NCBI GenBank assembly: GCA_900544905.1
Contig: UQXF01000004.1
Span: forward strand, 1 to 58,171
Length of the DNA: 58,171 nucleotides
From: an uncultured Clostridium sp.
GTDB lineage: Bacteria > Bacillota > Clostridia > Lachnospirales > Lachnospiraceae
Reading direction: 5' to 3'
Under the pieces are notes generated by a model. It worked only from the letters and a program-made list of their open reading frames with translations. It did no database searches and was not told the DNA's origin. Made by a program: the position numbers and the translations under genes. The first letter of the stretch is position 1. Every line of letters starts with the position of its first letter. Shown here one piece after another: positions 1 through 8,691 of this stretch.

Positions 1-48
1 CGAGATGACGTCGAGTCTCGTGGGCTCGGAGATGTGTATAAGAGACAG
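1..48 (+). other. Illumina Nextera i7 adapter remnant (non-genomic)
   Basis: Bases 30-48 read AGATGTGTATAAGAGACAG, the 19-base Tn5 mosaic end used in Nextera libraries. Bases 15-48 together match the 34-base Nextera read-2 adapter. Bases 1-6 (CGAGAT) match the end of the P7 primer, and bases 7-14 (GACGTCGA) sit exactly where the 8-base i7 index belongs. The order P7 end, index, adapter, mosaic end cannot be explained by chance. This is untrimmed library sequence at a contig end, and real DNA begins at base 49. Confidence 0.98.
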
Positions 49-103
49 TCCCCGCAGTATCTTTTATATTACAATAATTGGTAGAAGATAAGGGGTGATA
101 TAT

Positions 104-301
104 ATGTTTACACTGAAAAAGGAATTTGCGGAATATGAAAATAAGTCCTTGCGTCTGCCAAAGGATTTAATCATTACCGTTCAGCAGCTTGCGGATGAGA
201 ATAATATGTCTTTTAACAAAGTAGTGATTCAATGTATTGAATATGCCCTGGACAATATGGACAGCCAAAGTAATTTATCTAAAAATATTATCAATTTTTG
301 A
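104..301 (+). CDS. small ribbon-helix-helix (Arc/CopG-like) protein
   Basis: This 65-residue protein has the shape of a ribbon-helix-helix DNA-binding protein. A short strand around KSLRLPKDL (about residues 14-22) is followed by two helices (LIITVQQLADENN and SFNKVVIQCIEYAL), the Arc/MetJ/CopG arrangement. The ATG at 104 is preferred over the GTG at 95 because AGGGG at 91-95 lies 8 bases before it. It stands just upstream of an ECF sigma factor gene that has its own promoter, so the two need not be co-transcribed. Such proteins usually act as dimeric repressors, often of their own gene or of a toxin partner, but no toxin gene is visible here. The upstream neighbour is lost because the contig starts at base 49. 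Confidence 0.75.
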   Translation: MFTLKKEFAEYENKSLRLPKDLIITVQQLADENNMSFNKVVIQCIEYALDNMDSQSNLSKNIINF

Positions 302-309
302 AACAACTT

Positions 310-336
310 TGAAACTTTTTTCCTGTATAATTCGTC
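310..336 (+). promoter_or_regulatory. ECF-sigma-type autopromoter (TGAAAC-N17-CGTC)
   Basis: TGAAAC at 310-315 and CGTC at 333-336 are separated by 17 bases. This is the -35/-10 pattern of promoters read by group SigW/SigM/SigX ECF factors. The ECF sigma gene starts 37 bases further on, so autoregulation is the natural reading. A TATAAT at 326-331 lies inside the spacer but has no -35 box at 16-18 bases. Confidence 0.7.
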
Positions 337-373
337 TAATATATATAGAAAGATAAATAAAGGAGGTGGAATT

Positions 374-877
374 ATGTATCGGGAAAAGATGCAAAAAAGG
401 ATAGAAGAGGCTGTGATGGAATCCTATGATTCCATGTACCGCATTGCAATGGCAAGTACAGGCAGCGAAGCGGATGCGGTACATATTGTCCGGGAAAGTG
501 CATATAAGGCAATCCGGGATGCAGCAAAGGTAAAAAATGAGAGATATATTGATACATGGCTATACCAGATTCTGATTAACATGGTTATGGAGTATTTAAA
601 CAAAAACCAGAGAGGAATTTCCCTTGAAACATTATTTGATGTCAGAGAGAGAGGACAGGAGGATATGGATTGGGACATTAATATAGAAAAAATGCTGGAG
701 GCTTTAAGCGTAAGGGAAAGGATTGTTGTCATCCTGCATTTACTTGAAAACAAGAAGATACAGGAAATAGCAGTCATTTTAAATGCCAATGTCAGTACAG
801 TAAATGCACTGTTATACCGCAGCCTGAAAAAGCTGGGAATTGAAAGGATGGAGGGAGAACTGCAATATGGGGGATGA
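374..877 (+). CDS. ECF-family RNA polymerase sigma factor
   Basis: This 167-residue protein has the two-domain layout of an extracytoplasmic function sigma factor. The sigma-70 region 2 portion lies at about residues 8-72 (ESYDSMYRIAMAS to WLYQILINMVMEYL). Region 4, at about 108-157, has the helix-turn-helix IQEIAVILNANVSTVNALLYRSL that contacts the -35 element. An AAAGGAGG ribosome binding site stands 7 bases before the ATG. The gene sits 37 bases downstream of an ECF-type promoter, and a truncated anti-sigma-like gene overlaps its 3' end by 11 bases. Most ECF factors are held inactive by a membrane anti-sigma until envelope stress, and the downstream secreted LRR protein is a possible target. 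The exact ECF group cannot be set by eye. Confidence 0.92.
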   Translation: MYREKMQKRIEEAVMESYDSMYRIAMASTGSEADAVHIVRESAYKAIRDAAKVKNERYIDTWLYQILINMVMEYLNKNQRGISLETLFDVRERGQEDMDWDINIEKMLEALSVRERIVVILHLLENKKIQEIAVILNANVSTVNALLYRSLKKLGIERMEGELQYGG

Positions 878-1055
878 CAGATTAGAGGAAATGAAAAAAT
901 ATTACGACAGTATACCGCTTCCGCCGGAGCTTAAGGTTACGGTGGAACGTGGAATAAAACAGGCAAAAGCTGATTCCATAAGACAGGAACAGCAGACGAA
1001 GCGCCAATTTGTTTTGTCGGGACCTGAGGGCATGTTATCCAGGCTGTTCCGGTGA
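867..1055 (+). CDS. truncated anti-sigma-factor-like protein
   Basis: Only 62 residues are encoded. The first 40 or so (LEEMKKYYDSIPLPPELKVT and the following basic helix) resemble the cytoplasmic N-terminus of Clostridial anti-sigma proteins of the DUF4179/RsiV-like type. Those proteins normally continue with a transmembrane helix and a large extracytoplasmic domain. Here the reading frame ends at 1055 after LSRLFR with no membrane segment, and no continuation is visible in any frame before 1238. The ATG at 867 follows a GGAGGGAG motif and overlaps the sigma gene, as expected for a coupled sigma/anti-sigma pair. It may be a decayed gene or a soluble minimal anti-sigma. Confidence 0.55.
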   Translation: MGDDRLEEMKKYYDSIPLPPELKVTVERGIKQAKADSIRQEQQTKRQFVLSGPEGMLSRLFR

Positions 1056-1105
1056 AAAACGGGCTGTTCCTGTGTTAGCTGGAAAACGGGTTTGTTAATA
1101 CCAGC

Positions 1106-1132
1106 TTGACAAATATTATTTTGATTTACAAT
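1106..1132 (+). promoter_or_regulatory. candidate promoter of the LRR protein gene
   Basis: TTGACA at 1106-1111 and TACAAT at 1127-1132 are good hexamers, but the 15-base spacer is short. A second, ECF-like candidate is TGAAAA (1161-1166) and CGTA (1182-1185) with a 15-base gap. The gene start is at 1238, so a leader of about 100 bases would result from the first. Confidence 0.35.
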
Positions 1133-1237
1133 AGTGGTAAAATTGTGATATCATACTATGTGAAAAAAACTTATGGGATATCGTATTTTTACCTAAGAGA
1201 AAGGGTAACAGATTTTTGAAGGAGGAGAGAATTTGTG

Positions 1238-4200
1238 ATGAGAAGAAGAAAGTCAAGATTGGTTAGTTTCACACTGGCTGTTGTACTTGTAATCTCTTCT
1301 GTCAATGTCGGAAACGTATCGGCGGCAGAAGCAGATATCGGCATGGTGGAGACGCAGGCAGCGGTGACGACAGATGAGGACAGCACAGAGGCTGTCAGTG
1401 AAGCAGAAGCAGAAACAGATATCCGGAAGGAAGAAGCGGATAGTCAGGAGGCTTCTACACAACAGGAGACATCAGAGATTGTGACGGAAGCAGTAACAGA
1501 AGCCACCACAGAAGGTGATGTGGAGACATCTACGGAGGTGGATACAGAGGAAGAGAATGTTGTATCTGTAGAAGAGACAATCAAGAAAACAACGGCAGCT
1601 GCCAGTTCGGGGACACTGGTATACAATCTGATAACAGACAAAACGCTTTTTGACATAGTTTTATCAGCTTATAATGAAGGGGCGGGAACACAGAAGGACA
1701 AGACTAATTTTACATATGGAGATTTGAGTGCATATGAGGGAACATTTGATTTTTCCGGTGCAGCAAATGCGGCAAGCGTAAAAAGCATTGAAGGTCTTGG
1801 CTGTGCACAGAAAGCACAGTCAATCGATATGAGCAGTTTTACCGCTGTAACAACCATTCCGGCAGAAGAATTTTCCGGTTGTGCCTTTGAGACAATTAAT
1901 TTGCCGTCAAGTATTACCACAATTGGAGCTTCAGCATTTTTTGAGTGTAAGAATCTGACTACAATTACACTGCCGGATACTTTGCAGTCATTGGGAAAAC
2001 AGGCATTTGCAAGCTGTACCCGTCTGCAGAGTGTACATTCTACAAAGGCTGACAATACCTTGCCGTCCGGATTGACGGTTATTAAGGAGCAGGTTTTCCT
2101 GGATGATGTAAGCTTGGAGGAGATTACCATTCCGTCCTTTGCAAATGGACGAATCATGCAGGATGAGCCGTCTTTATTTGCCGGCTGTAAGAAGCTTGCA
2201 AAGGTTACCATCGGTAAGAGCATTACAACGATACCAGCCAGTGCGTTCTCAAAGACCGGAACGGATACGGCAGATGGATTAGAGGTGGTATTTGAAGCAG
2301 ATTCCCAGCTGGATAAAATTCTGGGCAGTGCATTTAGCGGCAGCAAGCTTACCGGTACGGTTGATTTTACCAACTGTAATAAGCTGACCACCATTGAGGG
2401 CTCTGCCTTTGAAGGAGCAGAGGGGCTGACAGCGGTTATTTTACCAAATAAGACAACGGGAACCCTGAAGTTTGGTGATAATGTGTTTGCCAAGACAAAG
2501 CTGACTACGATTTATGAAGCGGGAGGCTCCTCAAGTGAAGGGGTAGTGCTTCCTGATTATGTAAATGGAATCGGACAGGGTTGTTTCTATAGCAATGATG
2601 CCATGACAAGAATTTCTCTTTCACCGGCACTGACAGCGATTCCGGATTATACCTTTGATGGTTGTACCGCATTGGCTTTTGTGGAGCAGAGACAGTCCGA
2701 ATCGAACTGTGAAGTAAAGGAAATCGGGGATTGTGCATTTCGTTCTACCGCCATTACCAATACAGATTTTCTTATGAACATGAACAAGCTGGAAACCATC
2801 GGTTATCAAAGAATGGATTTGGTAACGGATTATGGTATTGAGGCAGTGGGTAAGACAGAAACCGAGAAGAGTGACGCAGAAAAGATTAAGTCCCTCCCGG
2901 TGGGTGGTGTGGCAACAAGCAAGCTTCCGATTGTAATATATGATACACATCAGAAGAAAATGAATAACAGAGAGTATTACGGAAGTGAGGTTTTCACAAA
3001 CTGCAGCCAGCTGACCTCCGTAAAGATTCCGGCATCCGTAAAGAATATTGGCGGACGTGCTTTTTATTTCGCAAACTATAAGGGAGCGGCTGATGCGCTT
3101 CGCTCCAATATTACCAGTGTTACATGGGCGTCCGATACAGCAGGACAGAGCCGGAACATATATGCAGAGGCATTTCAGGGAAATGCAAAGCTGGAGACGG
3201 TTGTCCTTCCGGATAATACGAATGCAAAAGAGAGTATGAATATTGGAGCGTATGCATTCCATGGCTGTGCGGCAATAACAAAATTAGGTGTAGCGGGCAA
3301 AACAGATAATGTTCTTCCAGCATCTGTGGCAGCCATTGCGGACGGCGCATTTTTCCGGTGCCAGGGCTTGACAAATATTACGATTCAGTCTAAGAGGGAT
3401 GGAACATGTCCGGAGCTTGGAATTAAGATGTTTGAACAGTGCAGCAGTCTGGCAGAGGCAACTGTACCGGAAAAGATTACGGAGATACCAAGACATTTCT
3501 TCTACAATGCACCGATAAGTGAATTTAATGTGGGAAATAACCAGAAGATTGGGATTACAGAGATTGGAACATTGGCATTTTTTGGAAATGCCTTTACAAC
3601 AATGGATTTGACAAAATGGACAGAGCTTTTAGAGATTGGCGGAGGAGCCTTTGCAAATGTTGATACGCTGAAAGAAAGTGAAGAGAATAATAAGAATACG
3701 ACAATTTACGCAACACATGCCCCTTGTTTGACAACCGTAATTCTGCCAAACACAATGAAACAGAATCTTTTAATTAATTCTTGTTTCGTTTACGGACAGC
3801 AATTCTTTACTACAATGAAGACGGCAAGCCATGCGGTAGACGGCGAGGTGTATATTCCGGATTATGTATATGAGAATGACCAGCAGGGAATGTTTGGGGG
3901 AACCGGTTTAACGAAGGTGGTTTGGCAGGCAGATACGACCGGAAAGAATGTATGGGAATCTATTCCGGTGGCCCAGTACGAGTTGTGCAACAATATAAAG
4001 GATGCCAAGGATGTGCTTCCGACGGGAAGCTATGTAACGGATATCGGACAGGGTGTGTTTTGTGAAAGTGGTATCCAGTCGGCGGATTTATCTGCATATA
4101 AGAATCTTAAGGAGCTTGGCTCCGGTACGTTATCCGGCGGTCCGGTTGGTGTGTTTATGCAATGCCCAAATCTGACAAGCGTGAAGCTGCCACAGACTAA

Positions 4201-6826
4201 TACCGGCGTCAGCCTGATTTTGAAGAATAAAACATTTTTTAAATCCGAGAGTCTGGCACAGGTAGATTTGGGAAGTACAACAGAGATACAGCAGGAGGCA
4301 TTTTCCGGCTGTACGGCACTGGGCTTCATTGTCTTTCCGAATACGCTGACAAAATTAGGACAAAAAGCCTTTAATCAGTGTACCTCACTGGAGACTGTGG
4401 ATTTTGGAAAGCTGAAGGAGATTGGCAATAATGGTTTTGCGGAGTGTATCTCCCTGAACCTCACTAATTCCGGTCTGCCGGATACGCTGGAGACAATCGG
4501 CACATATGCATTTTGGAAGGATACGAATCTGGGAAAGGTGGCATTTGGACCGGCATTAAAGACAATTGGTTCCAATGCATTCCAGAAAAGCGGTGTCGAG
4601 GAGGTAGAGTTTAGCAGGGCAGCCAGTCTGGAGACGATAAATACCTATGCGTTTTCGGAGACAGCAATTGAGACCTTCAAGCTGTCTGGAACCAAGGTTG
4701 TAAAGATTTCAAATTCTACTCTATACGGATGTGCCAGCCTGACCTCTGCAAGCTTTGGAGAGGAAGTGCTTTACATTGACCAGGATGCATTGGCTGGCTG
4801 TGTGAATTTAAGCAGGCTTGAGTTTGCCTCTACTACAACGGTAAATAATAAAGTATTTTATAAGGTCTACACAAATCCGGCCAACCAGAACAAAGATTAT
4901 ACAGCAAACGGTGGGAATATTACAATTGTAGTGAATACACCGGATAAAACAACAGTTCCGATTGGCAGAACCATTACTTTGCCATACTATGTTAACCCTA
5001 AAGGAACCTCCGGCTTTGATTATGTGCTGGTGGGCGACACAACCTCAACGGAAGAGGTGAAGACCCACTTAAAGGTAAGTGCAAACTTAGAGGATGGATA
5101 TTACTGGAAGAAGCAGACAAATGAGGAGGAGCAGTACAAGATTGTAGACGAGAAGTACTATGAAAAGTTAGATGGAACAAAGACATGGAAGCGTACGGAT
5201 ATTACTAGCCCTACTGTGGAGGCTGATGTCATTGATATTACTGGTGTGACTGTCACAACAGAACCGATTAATCTGAGTGTAACCTGCAGTGTGACCTTTG
5301 AGTGTGCAGACAATAAATCCGTAACTGCAAGTAAATTTTCTGCCAAGTATAACATAGAGGTAAAAGAGGTTCCGTTCTGTGCGGATTTGTATGCGGATAA
5401 TAAGCGGACACAGAGTGTGCCATACGGGAAGACGGAAAATGTTCAGGCAACCTCGTCCAAGAAGTATATGCAGTATTATTTTGACATCAACAATACAGAG
5501 GCGATAGATTGTACACCGGATACATATGATGTGGTAGTGGAAACGGATAATCCGGATGTGTTGTATCCTTCCGGCAGTGCAGGAGGAACCAAGGCAGCCT
5601 CCTATGAGACAACCAGGGGAACCAAGGTAAATACATCAACGCAGGCGATTACACCGAATACAGGTTCCCAGACGTTTTATCTGGTAGAGGCAGGCGTAGG
5701 TACGGCGCATATCAAGGTTTATCCAAAGGGACATCCGGAATATGCGAGAACCTATACCTATGTGGTGAATGCCGATATCCAGAGAATAACATTAAAGGTT
5801 CCGGATAAGTATACAAGTGGTGCGGATGCAGGCACTTCCTTCAATGTATTTAGCAGCTATGAAAACTGCTTAAAGCAGACTGCTTCGGCAGAGGATATGT
5901 CAAAATACCTGGTATACTCCAATAAGAGGATTGTCTATACCTCCAGCGCTCCGGAATATGTGGCAGTGGATGACAGGGGAAATGTCAGGATATTAAAAGG
6001 AGATAAAACAAGAAAAACAGTACAGATTACGGCAACAGCACCGACATCGAGGGCAAACAGTACAGTAAAGGCAACCGTTAGCGTAAGAGTAAATGCACAA
6101 ACCGGTCAGACATCAGGTGGAACATCGGGAGGAACGTCGGGAGCAGTTACAGAAGACCCGTCTAAGCCGGTGCAGAATAACAGTCAGGTTGTTGACCCGG
6201 GTTCCGGCGCCACTTATGTTGTGACAAAGGCGGGCGAAAAGGATTTACAGGGTGAGGTTAAGTTTTCCAAGACGACGGACACTGCAAATGTGGTAATACC
6301 GGATACCCTTACGATTAACGGAGTACAGTACAAGGTTACCACCATTGCGGCAAACGCATTTAAGGGAAATACAAAAATAAAAACCATTAAGCTTGGAAAA
6401 TATATTAAGCAGATAGACAGCAATGCTTTTTCCAACTGTAAGAATCTTACTAAGGTGACGATTTCAGATAGTGTAACGAAGATTGGGAAAAAGGCATTTT
6501 ATAACTGTAAGAAGCTGACCAGCGTATCCCTGTCAAGCAAGAGTAAGCTTACGGAAATCGGCGACAGTGCATTTTACAACTGTTCTAAGCTTAAAAAGAT
6601 AACCATTCCGGCAAAGGTGAAAAAGATTGGAGCAAAAGCATTTTATAACTGTAAGAGTTTAAAGACCATTACCATTAAATCAACGGTACTGAAAAAGGTT
6701 GGAAGCAAGGCATTTAAGAACATCCACAAAAAAGCAACCATTAAGGTTCCGAAAAAGAAATATAAGGCATATAAGAAGCTGTTAAAGGGTAAAGGTCAGA
6801 AAAGCACTGTTAAAATTAAAAAATAA
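1238..6826 (+). CDS. giant secreted BspA-type leucine-rich-repeat protein
   Basis: This 1862-residue protein has a signal peptide (basic MRRRKSR, hydrophobic LAVVLVISSVNV, cleavage near VSA-AEA at about residue 31) and a Thr/Glu-rich stretch to about residue 125. A very long array of BspA/LRR_5 repeats follows, running to about residue 1210. Units look like LTTITLPDTLQSLGKQAFASC and LETIGTYAFWKDTNL. Residues of about 1230-1620 look like beta-rich bacterial Ig-type domains, then comes a Gly/Ser/Thr linker (GGTSGGTSG). The C-terminus has a second block of LRR_5 repeats that is very lysine-rich and ends VKIKK. There is no LPXTG sortase signal or transmembrane anchor, so secretion or loose charge-based wall binding is inferred. 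BspA-type proteins mediate adhesion in other bacteria. The ATG at 1238 follows GGAGGAGA, and a GTG lies one codon earlier. Confidence 0.93.
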   Translation: MRRRKSRLVSFTLAVVLVISSVNVGNVSAAEADIGMVETQAAVTTDEDSTEAVSEAEAETDIRKEEADSQEASTQQETSEIVTEAVTEATTEGDVETSTEVDTEEENVVSVEETIKKTTAAASSGTLVYNLITDKTLFDIVLSAYNEGAGTQKDKTNFTYGDLSAYEGTFDFSGAANAASVKSIEGLGCAQKAQSIDMSSFTAVTTIPAEEFSGCAFETINLPSSITTIGASAFFECKNLTTITLPDTLQSLGKQAFASCTRLQSVHSTKADNTLPSGLTVIKEQVFLDDVSLEEITIPSFANGRIMQDEPSLFAGCKKLAKVTIGKSITTIPASAFSKTGTDTADGLEVVFEADSQLDKILGSAFSGSKLTGTVDFTNCNKLTTIEGSAFEGAEGLTAVILPNKTTGTLKFGDNVFAKTKLTTIYEAGGSSSEGVVLPDYVNGIGQGCFYSNDAMTRISLSPALTAIPDYTFDGCTALAFVEQRQSESNCEVKEIGDCAFRSTAITNTDFLMNMNKLETIGYQRMDLVTDYGIEAVGKTETEKSDAEKIKSLPVGGVATSKLPIVIYDTHQKKMNNREYYGSEVFTNCSQLTSVKIPASVKNIGGRAFYFANYKGAADALRSNITSVTWASDTAGQSRNIYAEAFQGNAKLETVVLPDNTNAKESMNIGAYAFHGCAAITKLGVAGKTDNVLPASVAAIADGAFFRCQGLTNITIQSKRDGTCPELGIKMFEQCSSLAEATVPEKITEIPRHFFYNAPISEFNVGNNQKIGITEIGTLAFFGNAFTTMDLTKWTELLEIGGGAFANVDTLKESEENNKNTTIYATHAPCLTTVILPNTMKQNLLINSCFVYGQQFFTTMKTASHAVDGEVYIPDYVYENDQQGMFGGTGLTKVVWQADTTGKNVWESIPVAQYELCNNIKDAKDVLPTGSYVTDIGQGVFCESGIQSADLSAYKNLKELGSGTLSGGPVGVFMQCPNLTSVKLPQTNTGVSLILKNKTFFKSESLAQVDLGSTTEIQQEAFSGCTALGFIVFPNTLTKLGQKAFNQCTSLETVDFGKLKEIGNNGFAECISLNLTNSGLPDTLETIGTYAFWKDTNLGKVAFGPALKTIGSNAFQKSGVEEVEFSRAASLETINTYAFSETAIETFKLSGTKVVKISNSTLYGCASLTSASFGEEVLYIDQDALAGCVNLSRLEFASTTTVNNKVFYKVYTNPANQNKDYTANGGNITIVVNTPDKTTVPIGRTITLPYYVNPKGTSGFDYVLVGDTTSTEEVKTHLKVSANLEDGYYWKKQTNEEEQYKIVDEKYYEKLDGTKTWKRTDITSPTVEADVIDITGVTVTTEPINLSVTCSVTFECADNKSVTASKFSAKYNIEVKEVPFCADLYADNKRTQSVPYGKTENVQATSSKKYMQYYFDINNTEAIDCTPDTYDVVVETDNPDVLYPSGSAGGTKAASYETTRGTKVNTSTQAITPNTGSQTFYLVEAGVGTAHIKVYPKGHPEYARTYTYVVNADIQRITLKVPDKYTSGADAGTSFNVFSSYENCLKQTASAEDMSKYLVYSNKRIVYTSSAPEYVAVDDRGNVRILKGDKTRKTVQITATAPTSRANSTVKATVSVRVNAQTGQTSGGTSGGTSGAVTEDPSKPVQNNSQVVDPGSGATYVVTKAGEKDLQGEVKFSKTTDTANVVIPDTLTINGVQYKVTTIAANAFKGNTKIKTIKLGKYIKQIDSNAFSNCKNLTKVTISDSVTKIGKKAFYNCKKLTSVSLSSKSKLTEIGDSAFYNCSKLKKITIPAKVKKIGAKAFYNCKSLKTITIKSTVLKKVGSKAFKNIHKKATIKVPKKKYKAYKKLLKGKGQKSTVKIKK

Positions 6827-6834
6827 GTGAAAAG

Positions 6835-6865
6835 AAAGAGGCTGTTATTATGGCAGCCTCTTTTT
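6835..6865 (+). terminator. rho-independent terminator of the LRR gene
   Basis: AAAGAGGCTG at 6835-6844 pairs perfectly with CAGCCTCTTT at 6854-6863 around a 9-base loop, and the run of T extends to 6865. It begins 9 bases after the stop codon. Confidence 0.9.
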
Positions 6866-6916
6866 GCATGCTGTGTAAAAAGGCTGGAATTGGAAAAAGG
6901 GATTGGCAATCAAAGG

Positions 6917-6945
6917 TTGCACCGCATTATGAATAAGGTTATAAT
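6917..6945 (+). promoter_or_regulatory. sigma-A promoter of the amidase gene
   Basis: TTGCAC (6917-6922) and a perfect TATAAT (6940-6945) are 17 bases apart. They lie about 60 bases before the start codon and directly after the previous gene's terminator. Confidence 0.75.
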
Positions 6946-7004
6946 AAAAAAGTATGGTTGCAAATGGGAATAACAAAAGAATAGGAGAAGGAAGATTGAA
7001 GATA

Positions 7005-8567
7005 ATGAAAAGAATAACCTCGTGGATGCTGGTTGGTGCAATGCTTTGCAGCTGTGTGCTGCCCGTGCAGGAGGTAAATGCCACAGAGAATACGGTTCAG
7101 ACAGAAGAGGAAACAGCCGGAGACAATACACCACAGATTGATACGGACAAATTTGTAGTGTCAGAATTGTCCCCTGCCACATCTAAGGTAATTGTGTTAG
7201 ACCCGGGACATTGTAAAAAGCATCCGGGAGCCAGCGCAAATGGTTTAAGAGAAGAAGTGGTGGTATGGGATATTGCAAAATCCTGCCGGGATGTGCTGAA
7301 CCAGTATGGAGATGTCACAGTGTACATGACCCGGGACAGCAGTACATGCTGTGAGTCGCTGAAATTAGGCGACTGCCTTTCTTCCCGGAATAATTATGCA
7401 AAACAGCTGGACGCAGATTTTTTGATTAGTATGCATATAAATGCCGGCGCTTCCTCCGGAGCAAATGTTCTGACTGCATATAAATCCGGATATCACGATT
7501 CCGTCCGTAAGCAGACCCAGGCATTTGGAAAGGTGGTTCTCTCCAAGCTTAAGGGAATCGGAATTAAGAACAGGGGCTTGCTGCTGCGGAAATCCGGTAC
7601 AGGCAACCGCTATAGCAATGGAAAGCTGGCAGACTATTATTCCATTGTCCGCAGGGGTGTCATACAGAATATTCCAAGTGTGATTATTGAGCACGGTTAT
7701 GTCACCAGCTCCTCGGATTGCAATAAATTCTTTAAGACAACTGCAAAGCGCAAAAAAGTCGGGAAGGCTGATGCATCGGCAATTATTTCTTATTTCAAAT
7801 TAAAGAAAAAAGTAATCAAAGGTGAATTTTCAAAGGATAGAGAAACAACCTCTTACATAACAACCGCAGGCAGGAAGGTAATTGGCTGGGTGAAAACCAG
7901 TGACGGCTGGTATTATTTTGATGAAAACGGGGAAATGAAAACAGGTTTTCTTGAGCTTGGGGACGACACCTTTTACCTCAATCCGAAAACCGGAAAAATG
8001 GCAGTGGGCTGGTTTAAGGTAAATGGTTCTTATTATCTTGCAAAGGGAAATGGTGCACTGGTTAAGGGCGGCATGTATGAGGATGGAATCCACAAATACC
8101 TGTTCTATTCATCCGGGAAGCAGATGAAAAAGGGACTGCACACAGTAGCCGGAGATACCTATTACATCAACAGCAAGCGTTATGTGGTGACAGGCTCTGT
8201 AAAGATAAAGGGCAAGTACTATCTCTTTGATTCAGAGAGCGGAAAACAGCTCTACGGTTATCAGAAGCAGAATGGAAAGTACTACTATCTGGATACGGAG
8301 ACCGGTGTCATGACGAGAAACCGGATTGTACAGATTGACGGTAAAAAGTATTATTTCGCTTCCAATGGAGTCAGAAAAACAGGTCTTGTTAAATATAAGG
8401 GGAATAAATATTATTTTAGTAAAACAACGGGAGCAATGTTAAAAGGATGGAGGAAAATAAAGGGAAAATATTACTATTTTAGTAAATCTACAGGTAAAAT
8501 GCAAAAAAATAAATGGATTGGTAAATATTACGTTAATTCCAAAGGCGTCCGGAGCAAAAAGAAATAG
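7005..8567 (+). CDS. secreted N-acetylmuramoyl-L-alanine amidase (Amidase_3) with cell-wall-binding repeats
   Basis: The 520-residue protein has a signal peptide (MKRITSWMLVGAMLCSCVLP) and then an Amidase_3 zinc amidase domain at about residues 60-260. The expected metal and catalytic residues are seen in DPGH, the Glu of LREEVV, SMHINAG and VIIEHGYV. This enzyme class cuts the amide bond between N-acetylmuramic acid and L-Ala in peptidoglycan. The C-terminal half is built of about ten aromatic/Gly repeats (GWYYFDENGEMKTGF and similar) of the choline/cell-wall-binding type that anchor the enzyme to wall polymers. The start at 7005 gives a clean signal peptide. A TTG at 6996 lies closer to the AGGAGAAGG motif and is an alternative that would add three residues. 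A role in wall turnover or cell separation is inferred. Confidence 0.93.
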   Translation: MKRITSWMLVGAMLCSCVLPVQEVNATENTVQTEEETAGDNTPQIDTDKFVVSELSPATSKVIVLDPGHCKKHPGASANGLREEVVVWDIAKSCRDVLNQYGDVTVYMTRDSSTCCESLKLGDCLSSRNNYAKQLDADFLISMHINAGASSGANVLTAYKSGYHDSVRKQTQAFGKVVLSKLKGIGIKNRGLLLRKSGTGNRYSNGKLADYYSIVRRGVIQNIPSVIIEHGYVTSSSDCNKFFKTTAKRKKVGKADASAIISYFKLKKKVIKGEFSKDRETTSYITTAGRKVIGWVKTSDGWYYFDENGEMKTGFLELGDDTFYLNPKTGKMAVGWFKVNGSYYLAKGNGALVKGGMYEDGIHKYLFYSSGKQMKKGLHTVAGDTYYINSKRYVVTGSVKIKGKYYLFDSESGKQLYGYQKQNGKYYYLDTETGVMTRNRIVQIDGKKYYFASNGVRKTGLVKYKGNKYYFSKTTGAMLKGWRKIKGKYYYFSKSTGKMQKNKWIGKYYVNSKGVRSKKK

Positions 8568-8576
8568 ACTTAGGTC

Positions 8577-8605
8577 TTGTGAAAACTGTTTATTTTTGGT
8601 AGAAT
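8577..8605 (+). promoter_or_regulatory. sigma-A promoter of glgP
   Basis: TTGTGA (8577-8582) and TAGAAT (8600-8605) are 17 bases apart. The roughly 80-base leader contains a short hairpin, GGGGTGG pairing with CCACTCC within 8651-8670, and then an AGGAGG ribosome binding site. Confidence 0.65.
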
Positions 8606-8691
8606 AGAAACCGAGTTTGAGCTAGAATATATTATATGTTTAGAGAGCAAGGGGTGGAGAACACCACTCCAACTACAAGGAGGAGAAAAAC

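Noticed and set aside
326..331. TATAAT at 326-331 as a housekeeping promoter for the sigma gene
   Set aside because: The available TTGAAA boxes are 11 or 22 bases away, whereas the ECF-type boxes have correct spacing.
1669..2493. A 274-codon open frame on the minus strand inside the LRR gene
   Set aside because: It is antisense to the repeat-rich frame, is full of low-complexity Val/Ser/Ala, has no ribosome site, and mirrors the codon pattern of the real gene.
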